Assembly (NCBI GenBank): GCA_024743095.1
Contig: JANSXF010000042.1
Span: forward strand, 1 to 37,544
DNA: 37,544 bases
Direction: 5' to 3'
Origin: Flavobacteriaceae bacterium
GTDB taxonomy: Bacteria > Bacteroidota > Bacteroidia > Flavobacteriales > Flavobacteriaceae
Below, one piece after another: positions 26,653 through 34,737 of this stretch (positions are counted from its first letter, which is position 1; the number at the start of each line of letters is the position of its first letter). A model generated the notes under the pieces. It was not told the origin of the DNA, did no database searches, and saw only the letters and a program-made list of their open reading frames with translations. The position numbers were made by a program, and so were the translations under genes.

Positions 26653-27575
26653 TCCAGATGGGCCACCCAATCAAAAAAGAGGTCCATCCATCCTTTTAGC
26701 CTTTCATCCTGTAAAGCCATGGAAAATCCATGCCCACCTGTAGGATATACGTGCATGGTCGCAGGAACATCGTGCTTCCTTAAGGCATTAAAAAATAGGA
26801 TGGTGTTCTCTACCGGAACCGCATCATCGTCCATAGCATGCAACAAAAAGGTTGGTGGGGTATCCTTGTTCACATGTTTTTGGTTGGATAAATAATCCAC
26901 TTGATCATGGGTTGGTTTTTCTCCCAATAACGACACCCTGGAGCCCGTATGGGTACTTGGCACCCCCAGGGTGATGACAGGGTAGATCAATGCCATAAAA
27001 TCTGGACGGGCCGATAGGTCATCGGCATCATCCTGTTTATCGTACACGGCTTCATTATAATGGGTGCCCAATGTTGAAGCCAAATGCCCGCCTGCTGAAA
27101 AGCCCATGATTCCAATTTTATTGGGTGCAATGTTCCATTCCCCTGCCTTTGCCCTTACCAGCCTGATGGCCCGTTGTGCATCTTGCAGTGGAACTACGTT
27201 TTTACCTTTGTCAATGGACTTGGACCATGGCAGACGGTACTTCACCACAATACCTGCAATTCCTTTGACCGAGAGTGATTTTGCGATATCGGTTCCCTCC
27301 CAATCATAGGCTAGACCATGGTATCCGCCTCCTGGAAAAATGACCACTGCCTCTCCGGTCATGTTCCTTTTGGAAGGAAGGTATACTTCCAATGTTGGCC
27401 TTTGAACATTGGTTATCCAAATAATCCCATCATCGGCATGCGCTATCTTCTCCTTTTCTTCCGAGTTGATCTGATTGGGTACGGATCTTGGCCAAAGCGG
27501 CATAATGGTATCCTGGGCAGACATTCCAAATGACATCAATACTAAGACTAAGGTTGATTTTTTAAGTGTTTTCAT
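26649..27575 (-). CDS. secreted alpha/beta hydrolase (BD-FAE / acetyl-esterase type)
   Basis: From the ATG at 27575 the protein has 308 residues with a good signal peptide (about 1-20, GMSAQ). A longer reading from 27608 adds 11 residues that overlap the previous gene and is not needed. The fold is of the BD-FAE/acetyl xylan esterase type. PGGGYHGLA supplies the oxyanion hole, the nucleophile is S160 in GFSAGGH, the acid lies in MDDDAVPVE, and the base His lies in GGHGF. Such enzymes remove acetyl or similar ester groups from sugars. The substrate is not visible. It is the last gene of a four-gene minus-strand operon. Confidence 0.88.
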   Translation of the reverse strand: MKTLKKSTLVLVLMSFGMSAQDTIMPLWPRSVPNQINSEEKEKIAHADDGIIWITNVQRPTLEVYLPSKRNMTGEAVVIFPGGGYHGLAYDWEGTDIAKSLSVKGIAGIVVKYRLPWSKSIDKGKNVVPLQDAQRAIRLVRAKAGEWNIAPNKIGIMGFSAGGHLASTLGTHYNEAVYDKQDDADDLSARPDFMALIYPVITLGVPSTHTGSRVSLLGEKPTHDQVDYLSNQKHVNKDTPPTFLLHAMDDDAVPVENTILFFNALRKHDVPATMHVYPTGGHGFSMALQDERLKGWMDLFFDWVAHLD

Positions 27576-27589
27576 ACAGGTTGGTTTAA

Positions 27590-28315
27590 TCAATCTTTGC
27601 ATTCCCATTTAAAATTGGCCACTGGATCATTGGAGGCCGCTGAAAGATTATAATGCCACCACTCGGTTCTTATGGACCAAAAACCATGCGCCTCCATGGT
27701 TTCTTTTAGCAATTTTCGGTTGTCCAATATCTCTTGGGGCAAATCCATATTATCGTGATAGGCCCTTTTCCCAAAGAAATCAAAGTCGGTTCCCATATCC
27801 AGTTCGTTTCCTTCGATATCCACCAAGGTAATATCTACAGCCCCGCCCTTATTGTGAATAGAGCCCTTATCCGGATTGGCAACATATTGGGGATTGGGCA
27901 CAATTTCCCACATTTTATACTGTACGGAATTGGGCCGGTAACAATCATAGAATTTAATTTTTGTCCCTTGCCTTATAAAATCCTTATTGGCCTCTATCAA
28001 TGCTTTCGCCGTTTTTACACGGGTATAGCATTCGGCACAATCGTAAACCTTGGCTTTTAGGAAATTATTCTCGGTAGCATAGCGCATATCATAGGCAAAA
28101 TCCTCGCTAAAATCGGCGAGCCTAACAAACGTGGTGTCCGCCAACCCGTCGAAGGTTTTTAGTTTAGGCGTGGTAGGTTTTGTTATCGAATCTTTTGGTT
28201 CAGCATCCAAAGCTGTTCCCCTCCCAACTTCCACCGTATCATTTTCAACATGCTTTTTGCTTTGTTTACAGCTTAGCACCAAAACAAATGCGAATAACAT
28301 AACTGGATATTTCAT
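27590..28315 (-). CDS. ddpX: D-alanyl-D-alanine dipeptidase (VanX/DdpX family) lipoprotein
   Basis: The 241-residue lipoprotein (lipobox LVLSC, Cys16) is a zinc M15D peptidase. Motif SxHxxGxAxD is SIHNKGGAVD with zinc ligands H154 and D161; ExWH is EWWH with E218 and H221. The tyrosine/arginine motif YRPNS gives R127, equivalent to VanX Arg71. The enzyme hydrolyses D-Ala-D-Ala, here exported and membrane-anchored, hence peptide salvage rather than vancomycin resistance. No VanHA or VanRS genes are nearby. It starts 5 bases after the lipoprotein esterase stop and ends 14 bases before the secreted esterase. Confidence 0.92.
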   Translation of the reverse strand: MKYPVMLFAFVLVLSCKQSKKHVENDTVEVGRGTALDAEPKDSITKPTTPKLKTFDGLADTTFVRLADFSEDFAYDMRYATENNFLKAKVYDCAECYTRVKTAKALIEANKDFIRQGTKIKFYDCYRPNSVQYKMWEIVPNPQYVANPDKGSIHNKGGAVDITLVDIEGNELDMGTDFDFFGKRAYHDNMDLPQEILDNRKLLKETMEAHGFWSIRTEWWHYNLSAASNDPVANFKWECKD

Positions 28316-28320
28316 AGGGT

Positions 28321-29043
28321 CTATTTATTTCGTTTTTTACTGGCCAGCCACCTATAGAGTGAATCTGTAGTATAGGCCCTCTCCCATGCATTATGGCCAA
28401 CGCCCTTATATCTGGTATAGCGAACATCGTGGCCCATTTCACGTAACTTCCCGACCATCTTATCGGACTCCTCTACGTTGATCACATCATCTTGATCGCC
28501 ATGGAAGACCCATATGGGCATTTCTTGGTCTATCCAATGTGCATAGGGCAAGGGGGCCATCCCACAGATCACGGCCATGGCGGCAAACTTTTCGGGATAT
28601 TGGGTCGCCAATTCCCAAGAGGCACCACCTCCCCTGCTCAACCCTGTTAAATAGATTCTGTTTTTATCCACTCGGTTGGTCTGTACAACGGAATCCAACA
28701 ATTGGACTACCGCATCGGTTTTCCACCATTTCTTTGGGTGGGGATTCTGAGGGGCGAGTATTAAAAATGGAAATTGCTTGCCCTCCACCAACATTTTGGG
28801 CGGCCCTGTATCTTTGATCTGCTCAACATCCCTGCCTGACTCTCCCCCTCCATGAAGAAAGAGCAATAAGCCAAACTCCTTGTTTTCGGATTCAAAATAG
28901 TCCTCAGGATAATAGAGGTAGTATTTTAATTGTTCTTTGGTGACGGTCTCCATTTGATCTTGTACCAAATGGGATTGCCCGGCACAGGCCTGAAGCATCA
29001 ATACGCCAAAAAAGAGAAAAAACCGGGATACGCTGTTTTGCAT
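28321..29043 (-). CDS. lipoprotein alpha/beta hydrolase (dienelactone hydrolase / phospholipase-carboxylesterase type)
   Basis: The 240-residue protein has a lipobox LQAC (Cys20), so it should be membrane anchored. LLLFLHGGGESG (59-70) is the oxyanion loop, the nucleophile is S136 in GLSRGGG, the acid is D183 or D186 (HGDQDD), and the base is H217 in GVGHNAW. The fold suits a carboxylesterase or prolyl-oligopeptidase-like peptidase. The substrate is not known. It lies 12 bases after the deoxyribonucleotidase gene and 5 bases before ddpX. Confidence 0.87.
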   Translation of the reverse strand: MQNSVSRFFLFFGVLMLQACAGQSHLVQDQMETVTKEQLKYYLYYPEDYFESENKEFGLLLFLHGGGESGRDVEQIKDTGPPKMLVEGKQFPFLILAPQNPHPKKWWKTDAVVQLLDSVVQTNRVDKNRIYLTGLSRGGGASWELATQYPEKFAAMAVICGMAPLPYAHWIDQEMPIWVFHGDQDDVINVEESDKMVGKLREMGHDVRYTRYKGVGHNAWERAYTTDSLYRWLASKKRNK

Positions 29044-29055
29044 TGTAATGGCAAT

Positions 29056-29577
29056 TTACAAAAGTTTCTCCGCTATTTCCTTCCACGTATCGACCCGTTC
29101 AAATTCAGTAACATTTGTGTTATGGGGCGAGGTAAACATGATGGACCTACCGTTAAATGGACCAAGATTTTTGCTCCTATCATCGATCAGGAGATCCCCT
29201 TTTAGAATATGCTTGTTACCGCAAAGTATCCGATTTTGCCATGGAATAAATGGAAAATGGGCATCCAACCAATCCGATTTTTCCCTTAAGGATTGTGGAA
29301 ACTCCATAGCTGCGGATGCTATGTAAACCTCATGTTTTTTGCTCAACTCCCCAAGAACCTCTTGACTATCGGGCATCACCTTTAAATCTCCGAAAAATCC
29401 ATCGCGCCTTGTATGGTCCCTTATGGATTGTTGATGTTCCTTGGGAACAGTTTGCCAAAATTCCTTGCCAAAACAGTCCTCGATTTTAATCTTGGCATTA
29501 AACTCCTGATTGTAAATTTCCAAGTGGGCGGTGTAGGCATCCGCAATAACCTCGTCCATATCGACAAAAATGATCAT
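29056..29577 (-). CDS. 5'(3')-deoxyribonucleotidase (NT5C, HAD superfamily)
   Basis: The start is the ATG at 29577, giving MIIFVDMDEVIADAY; an upstream in-frame ATG at 29637 would add 20 hydrophobic residues before the motif and is unlikely. The protein then has 173 residues. Its HAD motif I is FVDMDEVIAD with nucleophile D6 and D8. A later segment reads YIASAAMEFPQSLREK, and motif IV reads LLIDDRSKNL. This fits the NT5C family, which dephosphorylates deoxyribonucleoside monophosphates in the cytosol. It is the first gene of the operon with the two esterases and DdpX. The link between nucleotide and envelope salvage is inference. Confidence 0.88.
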   Translation of the reverse strand: MIIFVDMDEVIADAYTAHLEIYNQEFNAKIKIEDCFGKEFWQTVPKEHQQSIRDHTRRDGFFGDLKVMPDSQEVLGELSKKHEVYIASAAMEFPQSLREKSDWLDAHFPFIPWQNRILCGNKHILKGDLLIDDRSKNLGPFNGRSIMFTSPHNTNVTEFERVDTWKEIAEKLL

Positions 29578-29675
29578 AGAAAGTAGTATTAAGCTGTGAA
29601 GTACGCAAAAACTGAATGAAAAATCAAAGTTTTCCACAATTCAAAACACAACTTTTACAATTTGCCATAAGGCCG

Positions 29676-29714
29676 TGATCAACCGATGAAACACCTGTTT
29701 AAGAATTGATCAAC
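29676..29714. repeat. two direct TGATCAAC repeats in a divergent intergenic region
   Basis: TGATCAAC occurs at 29676-29683 and 29707-29714, with starts 31 bases apart (about three helical turns). They lie between the divergent deoxyribonucleotidase and CAP genes, a 235-base gap. Each contains the TGATCA palindrome. The sites could be operators but may be chance. Confidence 0.25.
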
Positions 29715-29764
29715 GCGATTCAACGTCGATATAAAACAGTTTAAAAAACTCTTTAAGGACCCTA

Positions 29765-29794
29765 TTGCCAAGGATTTATCTCCCCATACTTTTG
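29765..29794 (+). promoter_or_regulatory. promoter of the CAP-domain gene
   Basis: TTG (29765-29767), a 19-base spacer and TACTTTTG (29787-29794) match the Bacteroidota form. The start would be near 29800, only about a dozen bases before the ATG at 29813. Confidence 0.5.
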
Positions 29795-29812
29795 CACCCG
29801 AATTTGAAAGAT

Positions 29813-30295
29813 ATGAAAGGATTTAGCAAAGTATTGGGCCTATTATTGGTTTTGGTTTTGACCACATCATGTACATCAACTTCTGCGGAAGAGGAAGTGG
29901 ATAGTTTTCACTTTGAAGCCCAGGTATCGCCCATGGAAATGGAAATCCTGGAACTTGTTAACGAGCATAGAGCCTCCATCGGCCTAAACACACTTGATTT
30001 TGATAAGACCGCCTATGATTATGCGATCGAGCATACAAAGGAGATGATCGTTAAAAATGAAATCAATCATGACGATTTCGACCGCAGGTCATCCGACCTG
30101 ACCATAGAGACCAAGGCCAACTATGTATCCGAAATCGTAGGGCGGAATTTTATCACCGCAAAAGGTGTTGTACATGCGTGGTTAAAGAGTGATACCCACA
30201 GAAAGGCCATTGAAGGTGACTATTTTTATACCGCAGTCAGTGCAAAAGCCGATTCAAAAGGTGTTTTCTACTTCACCCAACTGTTTTATAGGTAG
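29813..30295 (+). CDS. CAP-domain lipoprotein (SCP/PR-1 fold)
   Basis: From the ATG at 29813 the protein has 160 residues; the longer reading from 29765 would start inside its own promoter. The lipobox is TTSC (Cys20). The remainder is one CAP domain with LELVNEHRASIGLNTLDFD, a metal-site His in AIEHTKEM, NHDDF and a later AWLKSDTHRKAIEG; YFTQLFYR closes it. CAP proteins bind lipids or act as proteases in different systems, and no activity can be assigned here. It stands alone in its own transcript, upstream of the T9SS cassette by 227 bases. Confidence 0.87.
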   Translation: MKGFSKVLGLLLVLVLTTSCTSTSAEEEVDSFHFEAQVSPMEMEILELVNEHRASIGLNTLDFDKTAYDYAIEHTKEMIVKNEINHDDFDRRSSDLTIETKANYVSEIVGRNFITAKGVVHAWLKSDTHRKAIEGDYFYTAVSAKADSKGVFYFTQLFYR

Positions 30296-30350
30296 TCAAT
30301 AGACCAACTCCTTTTATCGGTTAAGTTCAATTTTTCCACAAAAAAAATAT

Positions 30351-30367
30351 TCCTTTTTTGAAAAGGA
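30351..30367 (-). terminator. 7-base hairpin with a T8 tail on the minus strand
   Basis: TCCTTTT and AAAAGGA flank a 3-base loop. On the minus strand the stem is followed by ATATTTTTTTTG, the form of an intrinsic terminator. No minus-strand gene ends here, so it may stop an antisense transcript from the cassette, or be chance. On the plus strand it has no T tail, so it is a poor terminator for the CAP gene. Confidence 0.35.
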
Positions 30368-30522
30368 CAAATCTTGGAGACCTCTAGATTTTACAGGGCT
30401 TCCCACAAGAACTTAAAAATCAATAGTTTATTCATTTTTCTTATTTTTAATGATGTATTTTCCTACAATATAAAATATTCAACATTTAAATACGTTTTCA
30501 ACAATAATGAAAACTTATTTTT

Positions 30523-33500
30523 ATGGATACATCAATACTTTTATTCAAAAGGTGCTTATTTATCATTTCATTATTGTTCACACATTGGACAATTGGGGCA
30601 CAAACCTTCGCAACGACCATTATTGGCGAAGAAGAGGTCGACAACGCTACAAATGCAATTGATGCCAACTTATCCACCCAGGCCACAATAAGGGCAAGTT
30701 CGGGTATTGCAGTGGGTATTGGCGCCTATGACGGACACCTGGAATTGGAATTTCCCTCCACATTGCCATCAAACACACAATCATTTGTAAAAATAGATAC
30801 GGAAGAAGAACTTTTGCCCTCTTTATTGGGAGGTAGTTTGGGAAGCCTATTGGCCAATGTTTTAGGGACAGTACTCATTGGAAACCAAGAGTTCATTGTA
30901 ACAATAAAAAATGGTGACAATAATATTCTGGCAGAATCATCATTTGATGCAAATGCATTTTCATCCGATCAACTCAGGGTTGTCACCGACGCAAACAACG
31001 ATTTCTTCCTTGCCATAGCCCCTAATGCCGATTATAACAGGGTTCGAATCGATAACCAAATTGGTTCTATTTTAGGGCTGCTCAACACCAGGGACTTGGA
31101 TGTCTCTGGAGCATTCTTTGGCCCGGACCCAAGTTTGTGCGGAACGCCCAGCTTTACATCCTTTGATGGAAGCGGTATTACCCTAGATCTCCTAGGGCTT
31201 GGCGGTGCAGGTGTCGCAGATGCCCATTTGGCCATTGACGGTGATCTGAATACGGCCTCCGAGATAGGACTTGGTGTTTTAGGTGTTGCGGCAAGTATCG
31301 AACAAACCGTTTACTTTGATTCCCTTTCCCAAGCTGGAGAGAATTTCTATGTTCGTCTGGCCATGGACCCTTCTTTATTGACCCTAGGTCTGGCAGATAA
31401 TATTCAAGTTATTGTACAGAATGGTTCGCAGGCCCCAACATTTAATGGAAGCCTTTCCTCGCTGTTGGATTTAGACCTTTTAGGACTTTTGGAAGCCGGC
31501 CAAGTGACCACAATTCCCATTGACCCCACTGGGGCAGCCAATCGTGTTACTTTTCGTTTATCATCCCTTTTAAACGTTGACATTGCCCAGTCCATTGACC
31601 TATATGAGGTCTATCGAGCTCCTGCTATGCCCGATTTGGATACCGATGCCCAAGATGTGAGCATCTGTTCAGGGGAATCCGTGGATTTGACAGCCACTAC
31701 GGTGGGTGGAGCTGAGCTGAGATGGTACGATGCACAAACCGGGGGCACACTGTTATCAACTCTAAATTCGGGCGACCCTTATACTACCCCAATTTTAACA
31801 TCCAATGCCACTTACTATGTGGCTTCGGCAGACCCATCCTGTCCAGAAGAGTCGCCAAGAATCCCTGTGGAGGTGAATGTGGTGGATATTCCAACAGCGG
31901 CAGATATCGATATTTCTGGTGATCAAACACCGATTTGTTCTTCCAATGATGTTGTTTTGATTCCTTCCAGTGCTATTGATGGCACATACAGTTGGTATTT
32001 TGATGCCAACGCGACCAACGAAATTACAGATGGACTTACCGTGGGTTCGGTAACCTATACCATAGGCCCTGAAGATGGATCCCTGAACATTAGCGGATTA
32101 GATCAAGCTGGTAGCCCATATACGTATTACGCAAGGGTAACCGAGTCCTCAGCAGGCTGTGAAAATGCCGCAGGGGATTTGCAGTCGGCCACAATCGATG
32201 TGGTAGATTCCGGGGCAAACATCACCATAGACGCCACTCCGGTCATTACCCTGGATATACTGTCGGACATTTTTCAAGTAGACCCTACATTTAACGTTTC
32301 GGGAAGTCTAAGCGGTGATGCCAGTCCTGGCGATGCAATCGTCCTCACTGTAAACGGACAAAGTTTTAATGGGGTTTTGGATACAGATCTTGATTTTAGT
32401 GTGGATGTCAATGGTATAGACCTATCCCTGGATGCCAACAGCTCCATCGAAGTATTTGTGGACGCCGGCCTATGTACGCTGACCGGGGGAATTGATATAG
32501 ATATTCCCGATTTGATCATCGATGATTTGGTTCAGACCTTCTGTGCTTCGGACAACCCCACGCTTTTGGATATAGTGGTCAATTTGGACAATATCGTTTT
32601 CTTCGATACCCTTGATGCCGCGCTTGCCCTGGACCTCGACACACCCTTGGTCGATGGCCAGGTATACTTTGCCGGGATTTTGGATGTACCCATTGAGGTA
32701 TTAGTTCGCGTAGGGATTACTGTTAACCTTATCGACCCAGCACCTCCAACTACAGCAGGGACTACACAAACTTTTTGCGCAAGTGACAATCCAACATTGG
32801 CCGATCTTCAAGTGAACGAATCCAACATACTTTTCTTTGCAGATACAAATGGAAGCGATCTTTTAGATGTAGATACCCCGCTGATCGATGGAGCGTCCTA
32901 TTTTGTCGCCAATGTTAGTGGCCAGGGTTGTATCAGTACATCTTTATTGGAAATAACCGTAATACTTGAGGGACGGACACCTACCACCGATTCGGTGACA
33001 CAGACCTTCTGTGCAAGTGCAGGTCTTACCCTTGCCGATATACAAGTAAACGAATCCAATATTGTATTTTATGATAGTGCAACGGGTGGCCAAGAACTGG
33101 ATTCATCCGCACTGCTCACCGATGGGACCTATTACCTTTCCATCCAGGAACCAAGTGGTTGCCAGGGTGCAAACCGTCTAGAGGTAACCATTGTACTTCA
33201 GGAAAATGAGCCCATTACCCTTAGTGGCCAGTCAGAGGATACCTGTGTCAATGAAGAATATACCTATACCACCGAAAGTGGAAAACAGAATTATACATGG
33301 ACCATTGCCGGAGGAACTGTTGTCGATGGTGGCGGTACATCAGATGATTTTGTGTCCGTAACTTGGAACGGCCTTGAGAACAATTCGGTAAGTGTAGCCT
33401 ACCAAGATGTGGCTTCGTGTACTCCAGTAGATGCACTTGAATTGGATATTGCAACCATCGAATGTGGAGAGGTCTTGGATGAGGAATTCTGCCTTCTAGT

Positions 33501-33771
33501 ATACAACGAGTTCTCACCGAACAACGATGGGTTCAACGATTTCTTCGAAATTGAATGTATTGAAGACTATTCCAATACCATAGAAATTTTTAACAGGAAC
33601 GGCAATACAGTCTTCAAAGCGGTCGACTACCGCAATACCTGGAACGGCATAGCAAACGTAAACGGGATTCTTAACAAAGGAGACCATCTTCCCTCGGGAA
33701 CCTACTATTATGTGATCAACATTCCAGAACTGGACCGAAACCTTGTAGGTTGGTTACAACTGGCCCGATAA
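30523..33771 (+). CDS. T9SS cargo protein with duplicated N-terminal module, three 78-residue repeats and a type B sorting domain
   Basis: The 1082-residue protein has a signal peptide (about 1-27, IGAQ). Two similar stretches (about 35-195 and 225-375) each begin with an AIDxxLxTxxxI pattern (AIDANLSTQATI, AIDGDLNTASEI); the module is not one I recognise. Residues of about 378-455 look like an Ig-like domain (CSGESVDLTA, then LRWYDAQTGGTLL). Three tandem repeats begin at about 671, 749 and 827 (QTFCAS starts), exactly 234 bases apart. The last part (about 985-1082) is a type B T9SS C-terminal domain: VYNEFSPNNDGFNDFFEIECIE, TIEIFNRNGNTVF, WNG, then PSGTYYYVINI. Cargo is likely delivered to the cell surface as an adhesin-like fibre. 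The next two genes are its probable secretion partners. A clean promoter was not found; TACGTTTT at 30491-30498 is a weak candidate. Confidence 0.88.
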   Translation: MDTSILLFKRCLFIISLLFTHWTIGAQTFATTIIGEEEVDNATNAIDANLSTQATIRASSGIAVGIGAYDGHLELEFPSTLPSNTQSFVKIDTEEELLPSLLGGSLGSLLANVLGTVLIGNQEFIVTIKNGDNNILAESSFDANAFSSDQLRVVTDANNDFFLAIAPNADYNRVRIDNQIGSILGLLNTRDLDVSGAFFGPDPSLCGTPSFTSFDGSGITLDLLGLGGAGVADAHLAIDGDLNTASEIGLGVLGVAASIEQTVYFDSLSQAGENFYVRLAMDPSLLTLGLADNIQVIVQNGSQAPTFNGSLSSLLDLDLLGLLEAGQVTTIPIDPTGAANRVTFRLSSLLNVDIAQSIDLYEVYRAPAMPDLDTDAQDVSICSGESVDLTATTVGGAELRWYDAQTGGTLLSTLNSGDPYTTPILTSNATYYVASADPSCPEESPRIPVEVNVVDIPTAADIDISGDQTPICSSNDVVLIPSSAIDGTYSWYFDANATNEITDGLTVGSVTYTIGPEDGSLNISGLDQAGSPYTYYARVTESSAGCENAAGDLQSATIDVVDSGANITIDATPVITLDILSDIFQVDPTFNVSGSLSGDASPGDAIVLTVNGQSFNGVLDTDLDFSVDVNGIDLSLDANSSIEVFVDAGLCTLTGGIDIDIPDLIIDDLVQTFCASDNPTLLDIVVNLDNIVFFDTLDAALALDLDTPLVDGQVYFAGILDVPIEVLVRVGITVNLIDPAPPTTAGTTQTFCASDNPTLADLQVNESNILFFADTNGSDLLDVDTPLIDGASYFVANVSGQGCISTSLLEITVILEGRTPTTDSVTQTFCASAGLTLADIQVNESNIVFYDSATGGQELDSSALLTDGTYYLSIQEPSGCQGANRLEVTIVLQENEPITLSGQSEDTCVNEEYTYTTESGKQNYTWTIAGGTVVDGGGTSDDFVSVTWNGLENNSVSVAYQDVASCTPVDALELDIATIECGEVLDEEFCLLVYNEFSPNNDGFNDFFEIECIEDYSNTIEIFNRNGNTVFKAVDYRNTWNGIANVNGILNKGDHLPSGTYYYVINIPELDRNLVGWLQLAR

Positions 33772-33802
33772 TCCAAAGCTTTATAAATCAATTCCATCTA
33801 TT

Positions 33803-34726
33803 ATGATAAAAAACATTCAATATAAAATGGTTGTTGTAGTGTGCATTGGCCTAAGTCATTTTGGTGCAAAGGCGCAACAAGCTCCGCAGTATTCACAATA
33901 TATGTACAATACCACAGTGCTCAATTCCGGATACACGGGCACATCGGCAAACTTCGAAGCAAATGTCCTATATCGCTCCCAATGGGTGGGATTGGACGGA
34001 GCCCCGGAAACCCAATCCTTTACGGTTCAAGGCCGAACAGGTCAAAGAGTAGGACTTGGATTAACGGCGATCAACGATAATATCGGTGCCTCCAACAATG
34101 TTCGGGTCAATGGGCATTTTGCCTATGAGCTTCCCACAGGGGCAAGCACAAAGCTATCCCTTGGAATCAATGCTGGGGCCGATATCCTAAGTATCGACTG
34201 GTCCAAGGGAAACTTCAACAATGATCTTGACCCTGTTTTTAGCGAAAACCTTAACAAGACAAGGCCCATTGTCGGTTTTGGGGCTTTCCTCTACAGTGAT
34301 CATTGGTACTTGGGAGCATCCACGGACAACTTTCTAAACTCCGAGATCTATACTGATGATGACCGAGAAATAACCGATAGAAAAAGTCAATATTATTTTA
34401 TGGGCGGGTATGTGTTCGACCTTTCACCATCTTTAAAGTTCAAGCCTGCCGTCCTTACAAAACATACTGCAGGTGCGCCCCTCACGGTAGATGTCTCCGC
34501 CAATTTCTTGGTTCAGGAAAAAGTGAACCTTGGCCTGGCCTATAGGTACGATGATGCCATAAGTGCATTGGCAGGTTTTCATTTAGGAAGCAAATTCTTT
34601 ATCGGTTATGCTTATGATTACTCTTTGACCGGGCTTGAAAACTATAATGATGGTTCCCATGAAATCATTCTCAAGTTCACTGTTTTTGATATGAACAAAA
34701 GGGCATTGTCCCCCCGATTCTTTTAA
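33803..34726 (+). CDS. PorP/SprF-family type IX secretion outer membrane protein
   Basis: The 307-residue protein has a signal peptide (about 1-24, AKAQ). The mature start QQAPQYSQYMYNTTVLNSGYTG is the PorP/SprF opening. The remainder is a 14-stranded-type outer-membrane barrel of alternating residues ending in Phe-Phe. SprF-like proteins are needed for secretion or surface attachment of a specific type B cargo, so this copy is probably dedicated to the protein encoded 31 bases upstream. It lies 11 bases before the OmpA gene. Classification is firm; partner specificity is inferred from adjacency. Confidence 0.93.
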   Translation: MIKNIQYKMVVVVCIGLSHFGAKAQQAPQYSQYMYNTTVLNSGYTGTSANFEANVLYRSQWVGLDGAPETQSFTVQGRTGQRVGLGLTAINDNIGASNNVRVNGHFAYELPTGASTKLSLGINAGADILSIDWSKGNFNNDLDPVFSENLNKTRPIVGFGAFLYSDHWYLGASTDNFLNSEIYTDDDREITDRKSQYYFMGGYVFDLSPSLKFKPAVLTKHTAGAPLTVDVSANFLVQEKVNLGLAYRYDDAISALAGFHLGSKFFIGYAYDYSLTGLENYNDGSHEIILKFTVFDMNKRALSPRFF

Positions 34727-34737
34727 AAAAAAGCATT

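Noticed and set aside
27576..27608. Longer secreted esterase start at 27608 overlapping ddpX
   Set aside because: The ATG at 27575 gives a standard signal peptide and removes the overlap.
27590..28315. Vancomycin resistance locus suggested by the VanX-type gene
   Set aside because: No ligase, dehydrogenase or two-component genes are nearby, and the protein is a lipoprotein; peptide salvage is more likely.
29578..29637. Longer deoxyribonucleotidase start at 29637 giving an apparent hydrophobic leader
   Set aside because: The enzyme family is cytosolic and begins right at the FVDMDE motif; the ATG at 29577 fits.
32528..33240. CRISPR-like or short tandem DNA repeat
   Set aside because: The 234-base period has drifted in DNA and is in frame; it is a protein domain repeat.
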